From Cyclaneusma minus (Eukaryota; Ascomycota; Leotiomycetes; Marthamycetales; Marthamycetaceae): a stretch of 64,000 bases of DNA. Numbering within the stretch: the first letter of the stretch is position 1; the number at the start of each line of letters is the position of its first letter. A model generated the notes under the pieces. It searched no databases. It worked only from the letters and a program-made list of their open reading frames with translations, and was not told the origin of the DNA. The stretch lies in contig JAKZHN010000009.1 in NCBI GenBank assembly GCA_037179335.1, positions 620,001 to 684,000 on the forward strand, in the 5' to 3' direction. Below are positions 1 through 10,940 of this stretch, piece by piece. A program made the position numbers and the translations under genes.

Positions 1-795
1 CACCGGGGAGCGCAAGAGTTGGTCTTCGACTTCTCGGCACAATGGTCACTTTGGTTTCGGGATGGGATAGAATGGGCTTCTCGCGCATTAGGATGGACGG
101 ATGGACTGATACTGGGAAGCGACGAGGTTCGGCGTAGCATTGGGTGGGAAACAGGAAGTAACGGAGCTGCAGCAACTCTCTGCGCAGTCCGCTAGTGGTG
201 CCTATCCTACAAGGCTAGAAAAGCATGATTTTTCAAACAAAATTTTGCCTTGACAGTTGCTAAGTGCTAGACATTCAAATTCGTGTATCTATAATCTACC
301 TATCTAAGGATCACAACAGAATGACAGGGTCCATTCGTTTACAAGAATTGACCAATTCCTGACCTAAAATAATCACTGAAAAGAGTCACGCGGAATTTAA
401 CTCAAGACTAAAGGGCATTTTGCTCAGCTACACCGCCACCATCCCCTGAACCTATCGCCAATCTTCCTCCTCTCCACCGATGTACATGAACCATAAATAC
501 TCATGTTGTGGATAACAGTCGGCGACAAGTCACAGATCTTTCACGATTGAGGCAGCGACATCTCTGACAACGGTGCATGTTTGAAAGCTGAGAGATACAT
601 TGTTCAAGTATCTGCGATTCTGGAGTCATCCAGAAACCCACCCAGCTACGATGTTGCGGTGCTCGAAATTCCAAATTCGCAAACGCAAGAGTTCTCCCTT
701 TCCAATCTGATAGAATAGCCAAAGAAAACAAAAAACAGCTGACCATGTTGTAGATCCCTTAGCCCAATGCCACTCCGAGAGACAGACCAAGTCAG
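1..795. other. Intergenic, no gene recognised
   Basis: I see no convincing coding region, RNA gene or repeat here. The short open frames have no recognisable domain and lie 3' of the minus-strand gene that ends at 796, so this probably holds its 3' flank. Confidence 0.5.
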
Positions 796-1920
796 TCAAA
801 TGCTAGCACGGCGACGACCGAGAGCATCTCGACATCCCCCACGACCACCCCGCATTCTCTCAATCGCCTGCTCCGCTCTCTGTCTCTCCAACTCCTTCTT
901 TTCTCTCTCCTCCTTCTTTTCTCTCTCCTCCTTAGTAATCCCCTGTCCCCATGCCTCCACCAACTCAGCCATCGCCTTCTCGTCCATCTTCACCCTGCCC
1001 ATCATCACCGTCTTCAACAAGAACATCTTTTCTTCTTCCTCCGTCTGCGCCTTCTTCCTTCCCCACTTCTCCCCACTAACCTCCGGCCCCCATTTCTTCA
1101 CCAACTCCCCCATCACCTGATTCTTCCACCACAACTTCCGCCCCTTCCTCCAAACCGCGAAAGCGGCTTCCCGCACCACCCACATATCCTGCACCCCCAC
1201 CCACTTCCACCGATCCTCCACCTCCATCATCTTCTGAAAAAGGCCCACCAACGCCGGCGCCACCTCCCACCTCAACATGATCGACTCGCCCTTCTTGAGT
1301 CTCAAGCCCCGCCTCATTCTCTCTGCCATCTCCGCATGTCCTTTCTCCCACGCTTCTTGAATTACTTTCTTCCACTCCTCGAAAGTCACTTCCCTTGCGC
1401 CTTTGCACCGTCTCTCGACTCCCAAGCCATTGCACTCCTCGGGCGTTGGACCACCAAGCCTCCTAATGGCTTTCTGGAGCTCAGCATGGTACTGTTCCAT
1501 GCCGTTCAGTTTGTCGGTGCAGTGGAGGCCTGCGTCGTAGGCCCTGCGTCTGATTGCTGTATCAGCACCGCTGATGGGAGCGAATTCCTTGCGACGGCGG
1601 CGCTCCTTTTCCATGTCGCCTCGGATATTGATCAGGCTGTTCATCAGGTCGGTGATCAACAGGTCGGTGATCAAAAGCTGGTCCAAGTAAATGTTCATTT
1701 TGCCGGTTGTGTGAAGTCTCGGGGTTGACTGGGACTTGAAAAGTTTGGCACGATGCTGGAATGGACCTTTGGTGATCTGGTGGTACTCACGGAAGTTCTT
1801 GCGGTATTGACTGGTGAGTCGATGATTGTAGCGAGAACACAGGTTCGTCACTGTGTGAAGCGCTTTGGTTGAATGATCTTTTGCAAGTTTGAAACTTTGG
1901 GACAAGATCGGGGGAAACAC
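796..1920 (-). CDS. Hypothetical basic, charged protein
   Basis: An uninterrupted minus-strand frame of 374 codons. The first ~74 residues are rich in R, K, H, S and T with few acidic residues, so they could be a mitochondrial presequence or simply untranslated leader. If leader, Met75 (start of MNIYLDQLL) is the alternative start. Next comes a short internal duplication, LLITDLLITDL (residues ~82-92), then a Trp-, Lys- and Glu-rich central part (EEWKKVIQEAWEKG, WKWVGVQDMWVV). The C-terminal ~50 residues are strongly charged and probably coiled coil (KEEREKKEEREKKELERQ). I recognise no family. The overlapping plus-strand frame at 767-1120 and the minus frame at 1076-1435 look like shadows. 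Codon periodicity seems reasonable but homology is untested. Confidence 0.5.
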   Translation of the reverse strand: MFPPILSQSFKLAKDHSTKALHTVTNLCSRYNHRLTSQYRKNFREYHQITKGPFQHRAKLFKSQSTPRLHTTGKMNIYLDQLLITDLLITDLMNSLINIRGDMEKERRRRKEFAPISGADTAIRRRAYDAGLHCTDKLNGMEQYHAELQKAIRRLGGPTPEECNGLGVERRCKGAREVTFEEWKKVIQEAWEKGHAEMAERMRRGLRLKKGESIMLRWEVAPALVGLFQKMMEVEDRWKWVGVQDMWVVREAAFAVWRKGRKLWWKNQVMGELVKKWGPEVSGEKWGRKKAQTEEEEKMFLLKTVMMGRVKMDEKAMAELVEAWGQGITKEEREKKEEREKKELERQRAEQAIERMRGGRGGCRDALGRRRASI

Positions 1921-4145
1921 AGTGTGTGAAGAAGGAAGAAGAGAAGCTGCGAGGAAGCAGGGGTTTTATAAGATCCAGAATGCTACGGCGCTAGTAGCAT
2001 CCTGCGGATCAGTCTAACACGTATTTCTTTCCTAGCGTCCAATCGCTGCGATGGGCGACTCGGGTACCAAGCCGAATAAGAGATTTTGGGTCATTTGGTT
2101 CAAGGCGGCTAGGTTCTACCATGGTCGAGCAACACAGAATTGGGAAATTCATGAGCTCGACGAATCGCAGCATCGCTTGTCCTAGGCAGAAGGAATTGTT
2201 TTCCGGCGTTATTCCTAGCCTGGATGTGAGAACCGTGGGACGAGGAAGTGAAGCGCGGTCAGGCTCCTAAGTAGGTAATTTCTTGCTACTCATGCCAGCT
2301 AAGCATTCAGTTTCCCACTAACCATTCGAATAACCGGATAGTTTGTGGTACTTCGTATCGAGAGAGCGATTTGGATTAGGTATTCTCCGAATTACCAATG
2401 TACTCGAACCTTGGTTGCGAGCGAAGGAAGTGGTTGCGCTCAGTCGGCCTTGTTGCAAAATCATTCGTTCCTCCGCGTAACCGCTCTATTCCAAGACTCG
2501 GTTCCCAACTACTAGGAGCGCAAGTCAACAATTTACAGCACCCTGAATCTTTTTCCAGGTAAACACCCTCACCAGAGATAGTAGTTCCCTCCTGATTCTT
2601 CTTCGCAAACTCGCCATCAAGGCTCCTTTTGCATAAGGTAAGCACCTCTCATCCTGGCCTACCAATACCAATTCACGACTTCACATTTTTTTGAGCATCA
2701 GTATCAAAAGCAAAGACCTTGCACGCCAAGTTGCTAGCCGATTGCTCGCTTTTCATTTGCGTGATTCTGGCCCGCAGCCTCTATCCGCACGGCTCCTGGT
2801 TCCGACTTTCTTCCCAACCTACCTAACCATGGTTCTCACCTTCTGGTCCGCCACATCACAAATAGCCACTTCCAATTCCCGTTCTTCGACAATTCAATTT
2901 ATTCATTCGAATTCACGAAACGCCCCATGGGTCATGGCTCCACTCTTCCACAGGTAATTCACCCACGACCCATCAACCCCATCGCGCTCCCTCTCCTCTC
3001 CCTCCACCTCCTCTCCCTCCACCTCCTCTCCCCCCCAACGCCGACCGACCCCCACGCCTACACCTTCGGCCCCGGCCGCCGCATCTGCCCCGGCCTTTAC
3101 GTAGCCGACAAACTGCCTCTTCCCCACAACCGCACAAACCCTGTTATGTGTGTTTCGAACATCTGAAAACCCTGTCGAGAAGGGCAGAAATCGTCGAAGC
3201 ATGGAAAGCTAGAGTTTGAGGAACTGGCACAAAAAACATCCATGCGAAACCGTATCGTGTGGTGACAACGCCGGAGAGCGAGACGCACGCAGAGTGGGGA
3301 AGGAGGGCAGAAGGAGAAGTAATTCGTGGGAGCAGAGCGAATGCTAAGGAGTTGGAGAATGTGGGATGGGAGGTGTGAAGCCTGGAAAGTGAGAACTGGA
3401 GAGGGAGATTTGGACATCGAAAGAAGCTTGTGCAAAAGACAAAAAAAAAAGGTCAAGTCTTCTCCGATATGTGCAGTACTTATGTTCTCTCTACGCTCTA
3501 TATACCTTGCGTTTCACGCGCCAAGAACACTACATCCGCTCGCTTCGCTACACTCAAGGACCTCTCTTCGCAGCCCTGCACCATACTTCCATCATTAACG
3601 ATTACCCATGCCTTCGCCAAATGGACCAAATAGAGGCAAGCAGTCTGCCCTGTGCAAGCAATGCATGTCCAGTCCACTGGCGCCTCTGCCTTTTCTTCTC
3701 CCTGCTCATCCACCGGAATCCCGAATTCCCATCGCCCCCTCGAGACATAACACGAGTGACAATCAAGAGCGCAAAAGGCTGCAAAATGCTCAAATCGCCA
3801 AAATGCCGCCCTCTCCCAAACAGTGTTGTAGTAAGATGAAAACTCCGGAACGCTGCGCTGATGCCAAAGGAATCATATGCTGTGCTCTCCTCCCCGCTCA
3901 TGAAAGAAGCCATCAATCCAGCCAGTCTCTCCGGCTGGAGAGGCGCATAGGCGCAAAGGCTGCAAAACGGGGAAAGGAAGAATTGCCTCAAGGCCCCAAA
4001 ACGTGTCGAACATGGACCCAAAACAATGGGTATAAACGAACGAAACGTCTCGCAGTAAACGCTGACAGACAACGTCGCAGCTCTCCTTTTCCTCACACAC
4101 AATCCCCACCACAGCCTCGTACTCTCACTCTCAACACATCACACC
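1921..4145. other. Intergenic with a P450 relic; otherwise no gene seen
   Basis: About 2.2 kb between the hypothetical gene and the 3' end of the MAPKKK gene. The only recognisable protein trace is the cytochrome P450 heme-loop fragment near 3.05 kb. A pyrimidine-rich minisatellite (2.5 copies of a ~15-bp CTCCCTCCACCTCCT-type unit) precedes it at about 2993-3031. Several overlapping frames at 3.3-4.2 kb share no domain and are treated as chance. Confidence 0.5.
3047..3112 (+). pseudogene. Cytochrome P450 heme-binding loop fragment
   Basis: The plus-strand translation of this stretch reads DPHAYTFGPGRRICPGLYVA. It contains the P450 signature FxxGxRxCxG (F-G-P-G-R-R-I-C-P-G) with the heme-thiolate cysteine codon at 3086-3088. 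The style (YTFGxGRRICPG.xVAD) matches fungal secondary-metabolism P450s. Neither the upstream nor the downstream sequence carries the I-helix, ExxR or further C-terminal P450 sequence, and the frame closes at 3166. It is therefore a relic of a lost gene or a stray fragment rather than a functional enzyme. Chance resemblance is unlikely given how many specific residues agree in order. Confidence 0.6.
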
Positions 4146-7100
4146 TCACTTCTCATTCGAACCTCCCCTGCTCCCCTGACTCCCACTATCACTCGGCGTC
4201 CCCGGCTCAATGGACACCTGACTCCTTATCGCCATAATCCACTCATGCTGCAACAGCTCCGCCGCACTCGCTCTCTTCGCTGGATCCCGCACAAAACACC
4301 GCTTCAAGAAATCAATCCCCTCATCACTCAGCTGTTCTGTGTTCGGCAACTGTGGCGGATTTCCCTGCGCAATGTTATACATAATCGCCCATTCATTATC
4401 AAGCGAAGCCCAAGGACGTCTGCCAGTGGCCATTTCGAGAACAACGCAGCCGAGCGACCAGACGTCGACGGCACCGGCGCGACCCGGATTTTCGCCTTTG
4501 ATCACTTCGGGGGACATGTACATGGGCGTGCCGGTCATGGATTTTTGGTTGCCGCGCGCGCCGCCGCCGGCGGTGCTATCGCCGACCATGGTTTTTCCTT
4601 GGCGGGCGATTACTTTGGCGGCGCCGAAGTCGACGTATTTGATTACGCCGCTGTGGTCGAGGAGGATGTCTAATTATGTGTTTAGTGATGTTCACAAACT
4701 GCTGGGAAGATAACGAAACTAAACTGGGGGGCAAAGTTAATGAAAGGGGGGACTCACTTTCGGGCTTAATATCACGGTGTACGATGCCACTCTCATGCAG
4801 GTACGCAAGACCCTCGAGAAGTTGCAGAGCGTACACCATAATAACCATTTCATCCTCAATCCGTCCATGCTCCAGCAGCCCCGCAAGCGATCCACCAGAA
4901 CAGTATTCCATGAAAATGTACACTTTGTCGCGATGAACCTCGATACCGTAGTACGACACAATGTTGGGATGATCCAAGACCTGAAGCACGCCCATCTCGT
5001 CGCGGATCTGGCCCACGATAGTAGGGATAAGCTGGGGATCTTGGAGACGAATTTCCTTGACGGCCATGAGATAACCGGTCTCGATGTTCATGGCAGCGTA
5101 GACGGAGCCGAATGTTCCTCCACCCACGAATTGTCCTTGTTGCCAGCGCATAGTGACGTTGGTCGCGGATGAAGATAGGTAGGTGAGGGATCGGTCGGCT
5201 TCGCTGGATTCTTCGAGGACTTTTCCGAGGGCGACTCGTTCTGCTTCCTTGAGTCTTCGTTGCTCGTCGAGCTCGGCTAGCTGAGCAAGTCTTTCCTCTT
5301 GGACAATCTTTGCAGACTCCTCGTCATCCAACAGACCTCGAATGTCCATCTTCCGGAATTGACCAGCCATTGTCTCGAGACGCTGCTTCTCAGCCTGCGC
5401 GGCCAAGGTAGACCTAGCGCCCATGATATCGAAGTGAGAGATCAAGAGCGACATACAGCCAGCTACTTTAGCCCGCAGTCTTGCATATTCATCCTCACCC
5501 AAAGCCAAAATATGCTGACCCTGTGTCATGATCATGGCGAATTCAAGAGCCGCCACAGCGTACTTGAAACTCTTCCTGTCAGAAGCCATGCAGTCGTCAC
5601 AGACAAAGCTGACCCAATCCAGCGCGAGCTTCGTCAACTTCAAATTATGCATCTGCCTGCGATTACGGTCCATGTAGAGCAGCGATCGTTGACCAAACTC
5701 AGTAGCGAATACAAAGAAGCTTTGAACCAGTTCCTGGCAGTCGAGACCGGTAGTCTGCTTGCGAATGATTTCCACACTATCCATGATGGAGTTGGATAGT
5801 TTGTAAGCAACCTTCCGCATCTCGGTCAGCTTAGTGTTGACTTTGTGTAGATTGGAGCGCTGTTCCACGACCATGTCAAGATCCATTCCAATCGAATCCA
5901 GGAAAGTAACGCGGGCATTTGCAAGCCGAGCTTGAGAGCCATCAGCGATGAGGCGTAGATGGCCTACTTTGACATCGACATTTGGCTCTCTGATGTTGGC
6001 TTCGACTTGCTTTCCTCCCCAATTGACTTGCATTTCCGGTCGAAGAATCAGCAGATAGGGGTTGGTAGGATCCTCGGGGGTGTCATCTCCATGGTACCGC
6101 GTACCCAGGATCGACTGAATATCATTCGGCCGGTTGTGTAGGTCAGGGGACGCAATAAGGAAGATTCCATCATGCTCGAAACTCGCCGTGTAGACAAGAA
6201 AGTGACCCGACTCAATCAAGCGATCGTAAAGTTGCTGTAAGCTGGGTCGTCCCAGAGCAATACTAAAATCGGTTGCATTTTCGAACCGGTCGCGAAGTAC
6301 CCGAGAAAATCGCTGAAGCATACGTTGTCTTCCACGAACTGATTCAAGTAAAGACTTGTATCGCTTGTCCATGTCCGCGGGCGACTCGTTCGTTTTCCTC
6401 TGGAGCTCCCGATCAAACGTCTGGCTGAGCCTGAACAGAGCCTTGTGCGTGATAGAGCTGAACTGCTCAGCTACCTCGACATCACCACCTTGAAGATGTT
6501 GAGCGATCTCATTGGCAAACTCCCATTCTTGCTCGAGTACCTCGGCCTCCTTGAAAGTATTTTTGTTTCCGTTCAGCTTCCAGTTGAGCATCTTGAAGTA
6601 GTACTTAAGCGCCCCAACGACGACCTGATCGAACGACTCCTCAATGAGCGGGGGCAGATCCCAACCAGGCTCGGGCTGGGAGATAGCCGTGTACTCGAGC
6701 TTGATACGGACAGCCAGTTTCAGCAAAATCTGGAACTGAGAAATCATCTGCTCTTGCATCATGGGATTTTGCTGAGCGGATTCTTTCATCTTTTTGGCAT
6801 ATGCCAGGCGGACTCGGATGATTTCTTCGACTAACCGAGAAGGGAAGCTGATGAGGGTCAGGAGCTCTTCGATGTATGGCGGTAAAAAGCGCTTTGCGAA
6901 AGCCGCCGAGTTCTCAATCAGTGTGCTCTTCGCCTTCGTGATAGTCTCCGCAATGCCAACCAGCATACTTCTACGATCTTGAATATCACCCTGCAATGAC
7001 TTGAGGCCGTCTTCCTTGAGGAGTCGATCCAGGAAAGAAGAGTCGTCTGACAGACCGTTCGTGCTCGGCGATCGTGACTTTGCCTTCAAGAAGTCGAGCT

Positions 7101-8307
7101 CATCGTTACCAACCCAATTTTGCAAAATCGAAAGCTTGGTGTTGATGAGCTCGGTAGTGTTGTGCCACGAAATCACCGCATTGTAAGTTTCCATATACTG
7201 TTCCGAGGCAGCTAGCGAATGTGCCTGCTCCAATGCCAGTCGATGAGGATAGCAAGACTCAGCCTTTTCAATCTTCTTGACCACATCTCGCACCTGCTCT
7301 AAAGCAGGCTTGCCGGCTTCACTCTCGCCTTGCACCTTGAACTTGGCAATCTCTTCCAGCGTTGCATCCAGATTGGCCCTGGTCTCCTCAATAATCCTCC
7401 GCTGTGCTGCCAGTGACCTACCGCAGATTTTGGAGCGTATACCCAGCCATAATTCGGTCTTCAGTATATCATCGCCCTGCTTCTCCGAAGCTCCAGTCAG
7501 TCGCTTCTTTTCCTGCCGTACAACGTCACCAGTCAGGACGGAAGCAAGCATGCCATGCCATTCTAGCCGTTCTCGATTCTGGGGGTCTTTCAGATCTTCT
7601 TCTGTTGGCAGGACGCCTTCGTTCCCATAGAAGAGGAGGGTTTCCTGGTCGAAGTTATCGTCGTTGAACGGCGTCTCGGTCATGGGGGAATCGTCTTCCT
7701 CATCCGACTCGCTTCCATAGCCCGAAGGAGTGTACCCTTCAAAATATTCGTTCGGCTGCCCCTCCTGGCGCAGGCGCTGCACGTAGGCTTTCTCCTGCGC
7801 CCGATAGGAGGCATTGGGATCGCGCCTGAACCGTGAAGCTGAGGACGACCGGTGGCGTTCGATGACCGGGGCATATGAGGATGAGGACGGGCCAGGATGT
7901 CGAGCACTGGCAGGCGCATAGGTGCTAGACGGCGTACGAGCCGGACCCCTGGGCCTCTGAGAGCCACGTGGGATTGAGCTGTTCATGTTGAACATCAAGC
8001 CTCCCGATTGCACGTATTGGTTGACAGCCTCTGAGCTCTCTCCCCTCGGCCGTGTAGTATTCACCGCAAGCCCATTCAGCGGGTTGCTGATGGGAGTGTA
8101 GGGCGTGGAAAGAGCGGTAGCATCGGTATAAGGAGAGTCAACGGTCATGGCCAGGCCGTGCGGGTCGCCCTGCGAGTCTATGGAGTCGTCGGAGCCGCCA
8201 GAGTCGGTTGAGTGCATCTGCGGGCGCTCCATGACAATGGGGTCTTTGTCGTCTGGGCCGATCTGCGGCGGCGTATAGGGAATGTTCGTCAGGGTCTCGT
8301 CGCTCAT
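4146..8307 (-). CDS. SSK2: MAP kinase kinase kinase, SSK2/SSK22/SskB type
   Basis: CDS complement(join(4146..4669,4758..8307)), predicted 1357 aa. The role inferred from the family is the MAPKKK of the high-osmolarity/stress (HOG) cascade, phosphorylating the Pbs2-type MAPKK downstream of the Ssk1 response regulator. The C-terminal kinase domain begins near residue 1053: glycine loop GGGTFGSV (~1062-1069), AVKEI with catalytic Lys (~1084), HRDIKPEN (~1177-1184), DFG (~1197-1199), activation segment with TGTPMYMSPEV, and DVWSLGCV. The long N-terminal half is low-complexity for ~250 residues (Ser/Pro rich), then helical, as in SSK2 orthologues. The 88-bp intron (4670-4757, GTGAGT..TTAG) splits the HRDIKPEN codon run and joins in frame (GAA A|AC ATC), which confirms the model. 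The start MSDETLTN is the first Met of an open frame. The length fits filamentous-fungal SskB (~1300 aa). Confidence 0.95.
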
Positions 8308-9555
8308 TCTCTTTTCGCTCTCAGGGTCTAGTCGCCCGGCATAGTAGTAGGTTTAGGCTGGTTCTAGCGTGGCTCGCGATTCGCATGCATATTCTGCATC
8401 GAGGTTCAAGTTCTGGAAGGCGCGGCCGCGTCGCCTGGGCACAACAAAGATTGGGACTCTGTCGAAGGCGCTCCAAGCTTTCGCATGAAACGGCGAGCTA
8501 GCGCTCTTACCACGGCGCCGGGAGGCAGGATGGAGAATGGGCCGCCGCGTCCCTGCCTGTGCTTGAATGCGATTGAAGCAAGACAAGGCGCACGACTTTC
8601 TCGATGGCAGAGGATGGGAAATCCGCAGATCCCAGCTGGAAGGAGCTGCCCGCACGCCGATCTCCTCCCAAACTGCGATCTCACTGGCCCCGCCACACGC
8701 TAGAGCGAGCGAGAGCTCCACTGTGGCGCACGCATGGCGAGTGTGGCCGTGAATCAGAAATCTTCGACAACGCCGCTGTGCAGCGCAACACGACGCCGTT
8801 ATCTACGAATGCCCTCACCAGTGCATGACATGTCTCCTATCACTCCGATCTATCCCATCGCCGTCGCCGCCGTGACGTGTCGAAACGGCAGCTATCAATG
8901 CTTCCAGCTGGGGAGCTGTCCATGATTCGGATCCTTCGCGATATTCCCAGGGATGATGACAGAAGCACAACGCTGTGACATCCCGCGTGCGGCGTCCGCC
9001 AAAACCAAGGCAGCGAAGGAGTGTACCCAGTGTTGTATCTCCGTTCGTCCCCTTCAATTGGGTCCGTCAGGTCTTCAATGCATTGACGAACGCCTCGTGG
9101 CGGACGTCAAGTTACACGAAAGCATTCCTTGTGAGGCTGGGAAAGAAGCAACTGGACATGGCATTCTGACAATTGCCATTTCGGCCAAGGCCTTGTTCAA
9201 CTGCTGATCTCCGCGACCTTGCTTTTGTGCTGTGGATAGCCGGCTGTCTGGACCTTGCTTGGATATTAGCCTGGATACCTATTGAACAGCCTCAATGTTT
9301 GGTCCCTGAGCGTCTGTGTCATCAGCCGAGGTGACTTCGCCTCCCCTGAACAGAAACACAGACGAGCGACCCGACGGCAGCTCAGATATCCGGCAGTAGA
9401 AGAGCATGTCAACGTCTGCTAAACCCGGCAGCGGCAAAGCGTTCAGGAAGCCATGCTCCGATTCTCTCAGACTCGATCCCTGGCACGATCAGAGAATGCA
9501 GGGCAATTCGGGGGCTAGTATCATTCCTATAATCTGCTAAGAATTTGCAGTGTAC
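8308..9555. other. Upstream region of the MAPKKK gene, no gene recognised
   Basis: This contains the promoter and 5' leader of the minus-strand MAPKKK gene. Open frames of 60-120 codons occur on both strands (for example 8353-8721 minus), but they overlap one another and show no domain. I see no RNA gene. Confidence 0.45.
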
Positions 9556-10940
9556 ATCATACACGGCCTGCTTCGTTCTGAGTCTGAAAGGGAAATTCAG
9601 TTACATATCCATCAGCATTGCTTTTATACCCCTCTTCGCTTCCCCTGAACTCCTCCAACCTCGGGCCCAACTTCCCCCTGACAAGCACCACAAGCGCCAA
9701 GACGAGCCCTGCTACTCGACAGCAAAAAATACCGCCAACAGCTCCTAACCGCCCAGTCGTACAATAGCAGCATTCTCAAAAATTACGACCCGCTTCGACA
9801 ACTACCTAGACGCAAACATGCCTTATCTAGCTACACGTTCAGGACGAGCTACCACGAAATATTTCAGGGACTTACCTTCTTGGGAAATGGCCACTCGTGG
9901 TATTTGAAGTGTTTGTACTTGGATCTGGAAAAATAATCTGGCTTTACATTAGCGTCCCTTTTATACCCCTCCTCGTTTCCCCTGAACTAATCGAGACGAC
10001 AATTCACAATTGTGAGAATTCGACTTCCCCCTGAATAACACCGCAAACAAGCAACAGCACCCTAGCTACTCGACAGCAAAATACCTACTCTTGCAACATC
10101 GGCATCTCCTAACCACAGCAACAATACAGCAGTGAGAAAGACTCGACATGTTCCGCCAACTACCTACACACAACCTCGCCTGGTTACAAGTTCGGAGCCA
10201 GCTATTACGAGAATATGGGATGGCTTCACTCTGAGAAATAGCCGCCCGTGTAGTGTGCGTGGGAAATTAATGTCGGTCTGAAAGCAGAATCTAGCTGCAC
10301 CTGAGCATCCCTTTTATACCTCATCCTCGCTTCCCCTAAAGCTATTCAAACTCTACCTTACTTCACACTCAGCGACACTACAAACACGTAACAGTAGCCC
10401 AGCTACCCGACAGCAAAAGAAACCACCGACATTTCGCAACCACTAAACAGCACAGGACTGAGAGAAAGTAGAAACTATGCCACGCTATGGCAAGAACTGC
10501 CTAGACTTAACTTCTCCTGGACTCAGAGCCGACTGCGGAAAAAAACATTCAGCTGCTTCCACTCTGAGAAAAACCACCAATGAATCATCCCAGAGTAGAA
10601 TCTTGGTCTGGAAGAGGAATCTAGCTGCACATTAGCCTCCCTTTTATACCCCTTCCTCGCCTCCCCTGGCCCTGAATCCATTGAGCTCCTTTCCCAAGCT
10701 CACCCTCAACAACACCATAACCAAGCGACAGTAGCCTGGTTACCAGACAACAAAAGAGCCTACCAACGTCAGCATCGCCTAACCACCGCAACAGCCCAAG
10801 ATTCAGAAAAGTCGTGTTATTGCTCAAGAACGAAGTTCTATAACAGAGCCAGGCTCCAGCTGTCCCAAGGTGATTGAAAGCTGCCACTTCGAGAATCAGT
10901 CAAAGACGCGCGGAGGTGACGAAGATGACGTGATATACGT
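9556..10940 (+). repeat. Array A1: four half-size modules (~340 bp)
   Basis: Four tandem diverged copies. Each has a conserved block reading GGTCTG(A/G)AA..AATCTAGCTGCA, then CCCTTTTATACCCC (a TATA box on the minus strand, GGGTATAAAAG) and CCTCGCTTCCCCTGAA. TATA positions are about 9621, 9958, 10311 and 10641 (spacing 330-353 bp). About 80-110 bp further right is the triple ACAGCA element (about 9703, 10050, 10391, 10727), for example AAGCAACAGCACCC and CTACTCGACAGCAAAA. The plus-strand TATA and E-box of the full modules are absent, as if each were deleted between the left TATA and the triple box. No reading frame is shared among the copies. Transcription is inferred from the TATA boxes only. 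Confidence 0.75.

Noticed and set aside
8353..8721. Minus-strand 122-codon frame upstream of SSK2
   Set aside because: It overlaps several frames on both strands, has no domain and probably lies in the 5' leader or promoter of the MAPKKK gene.
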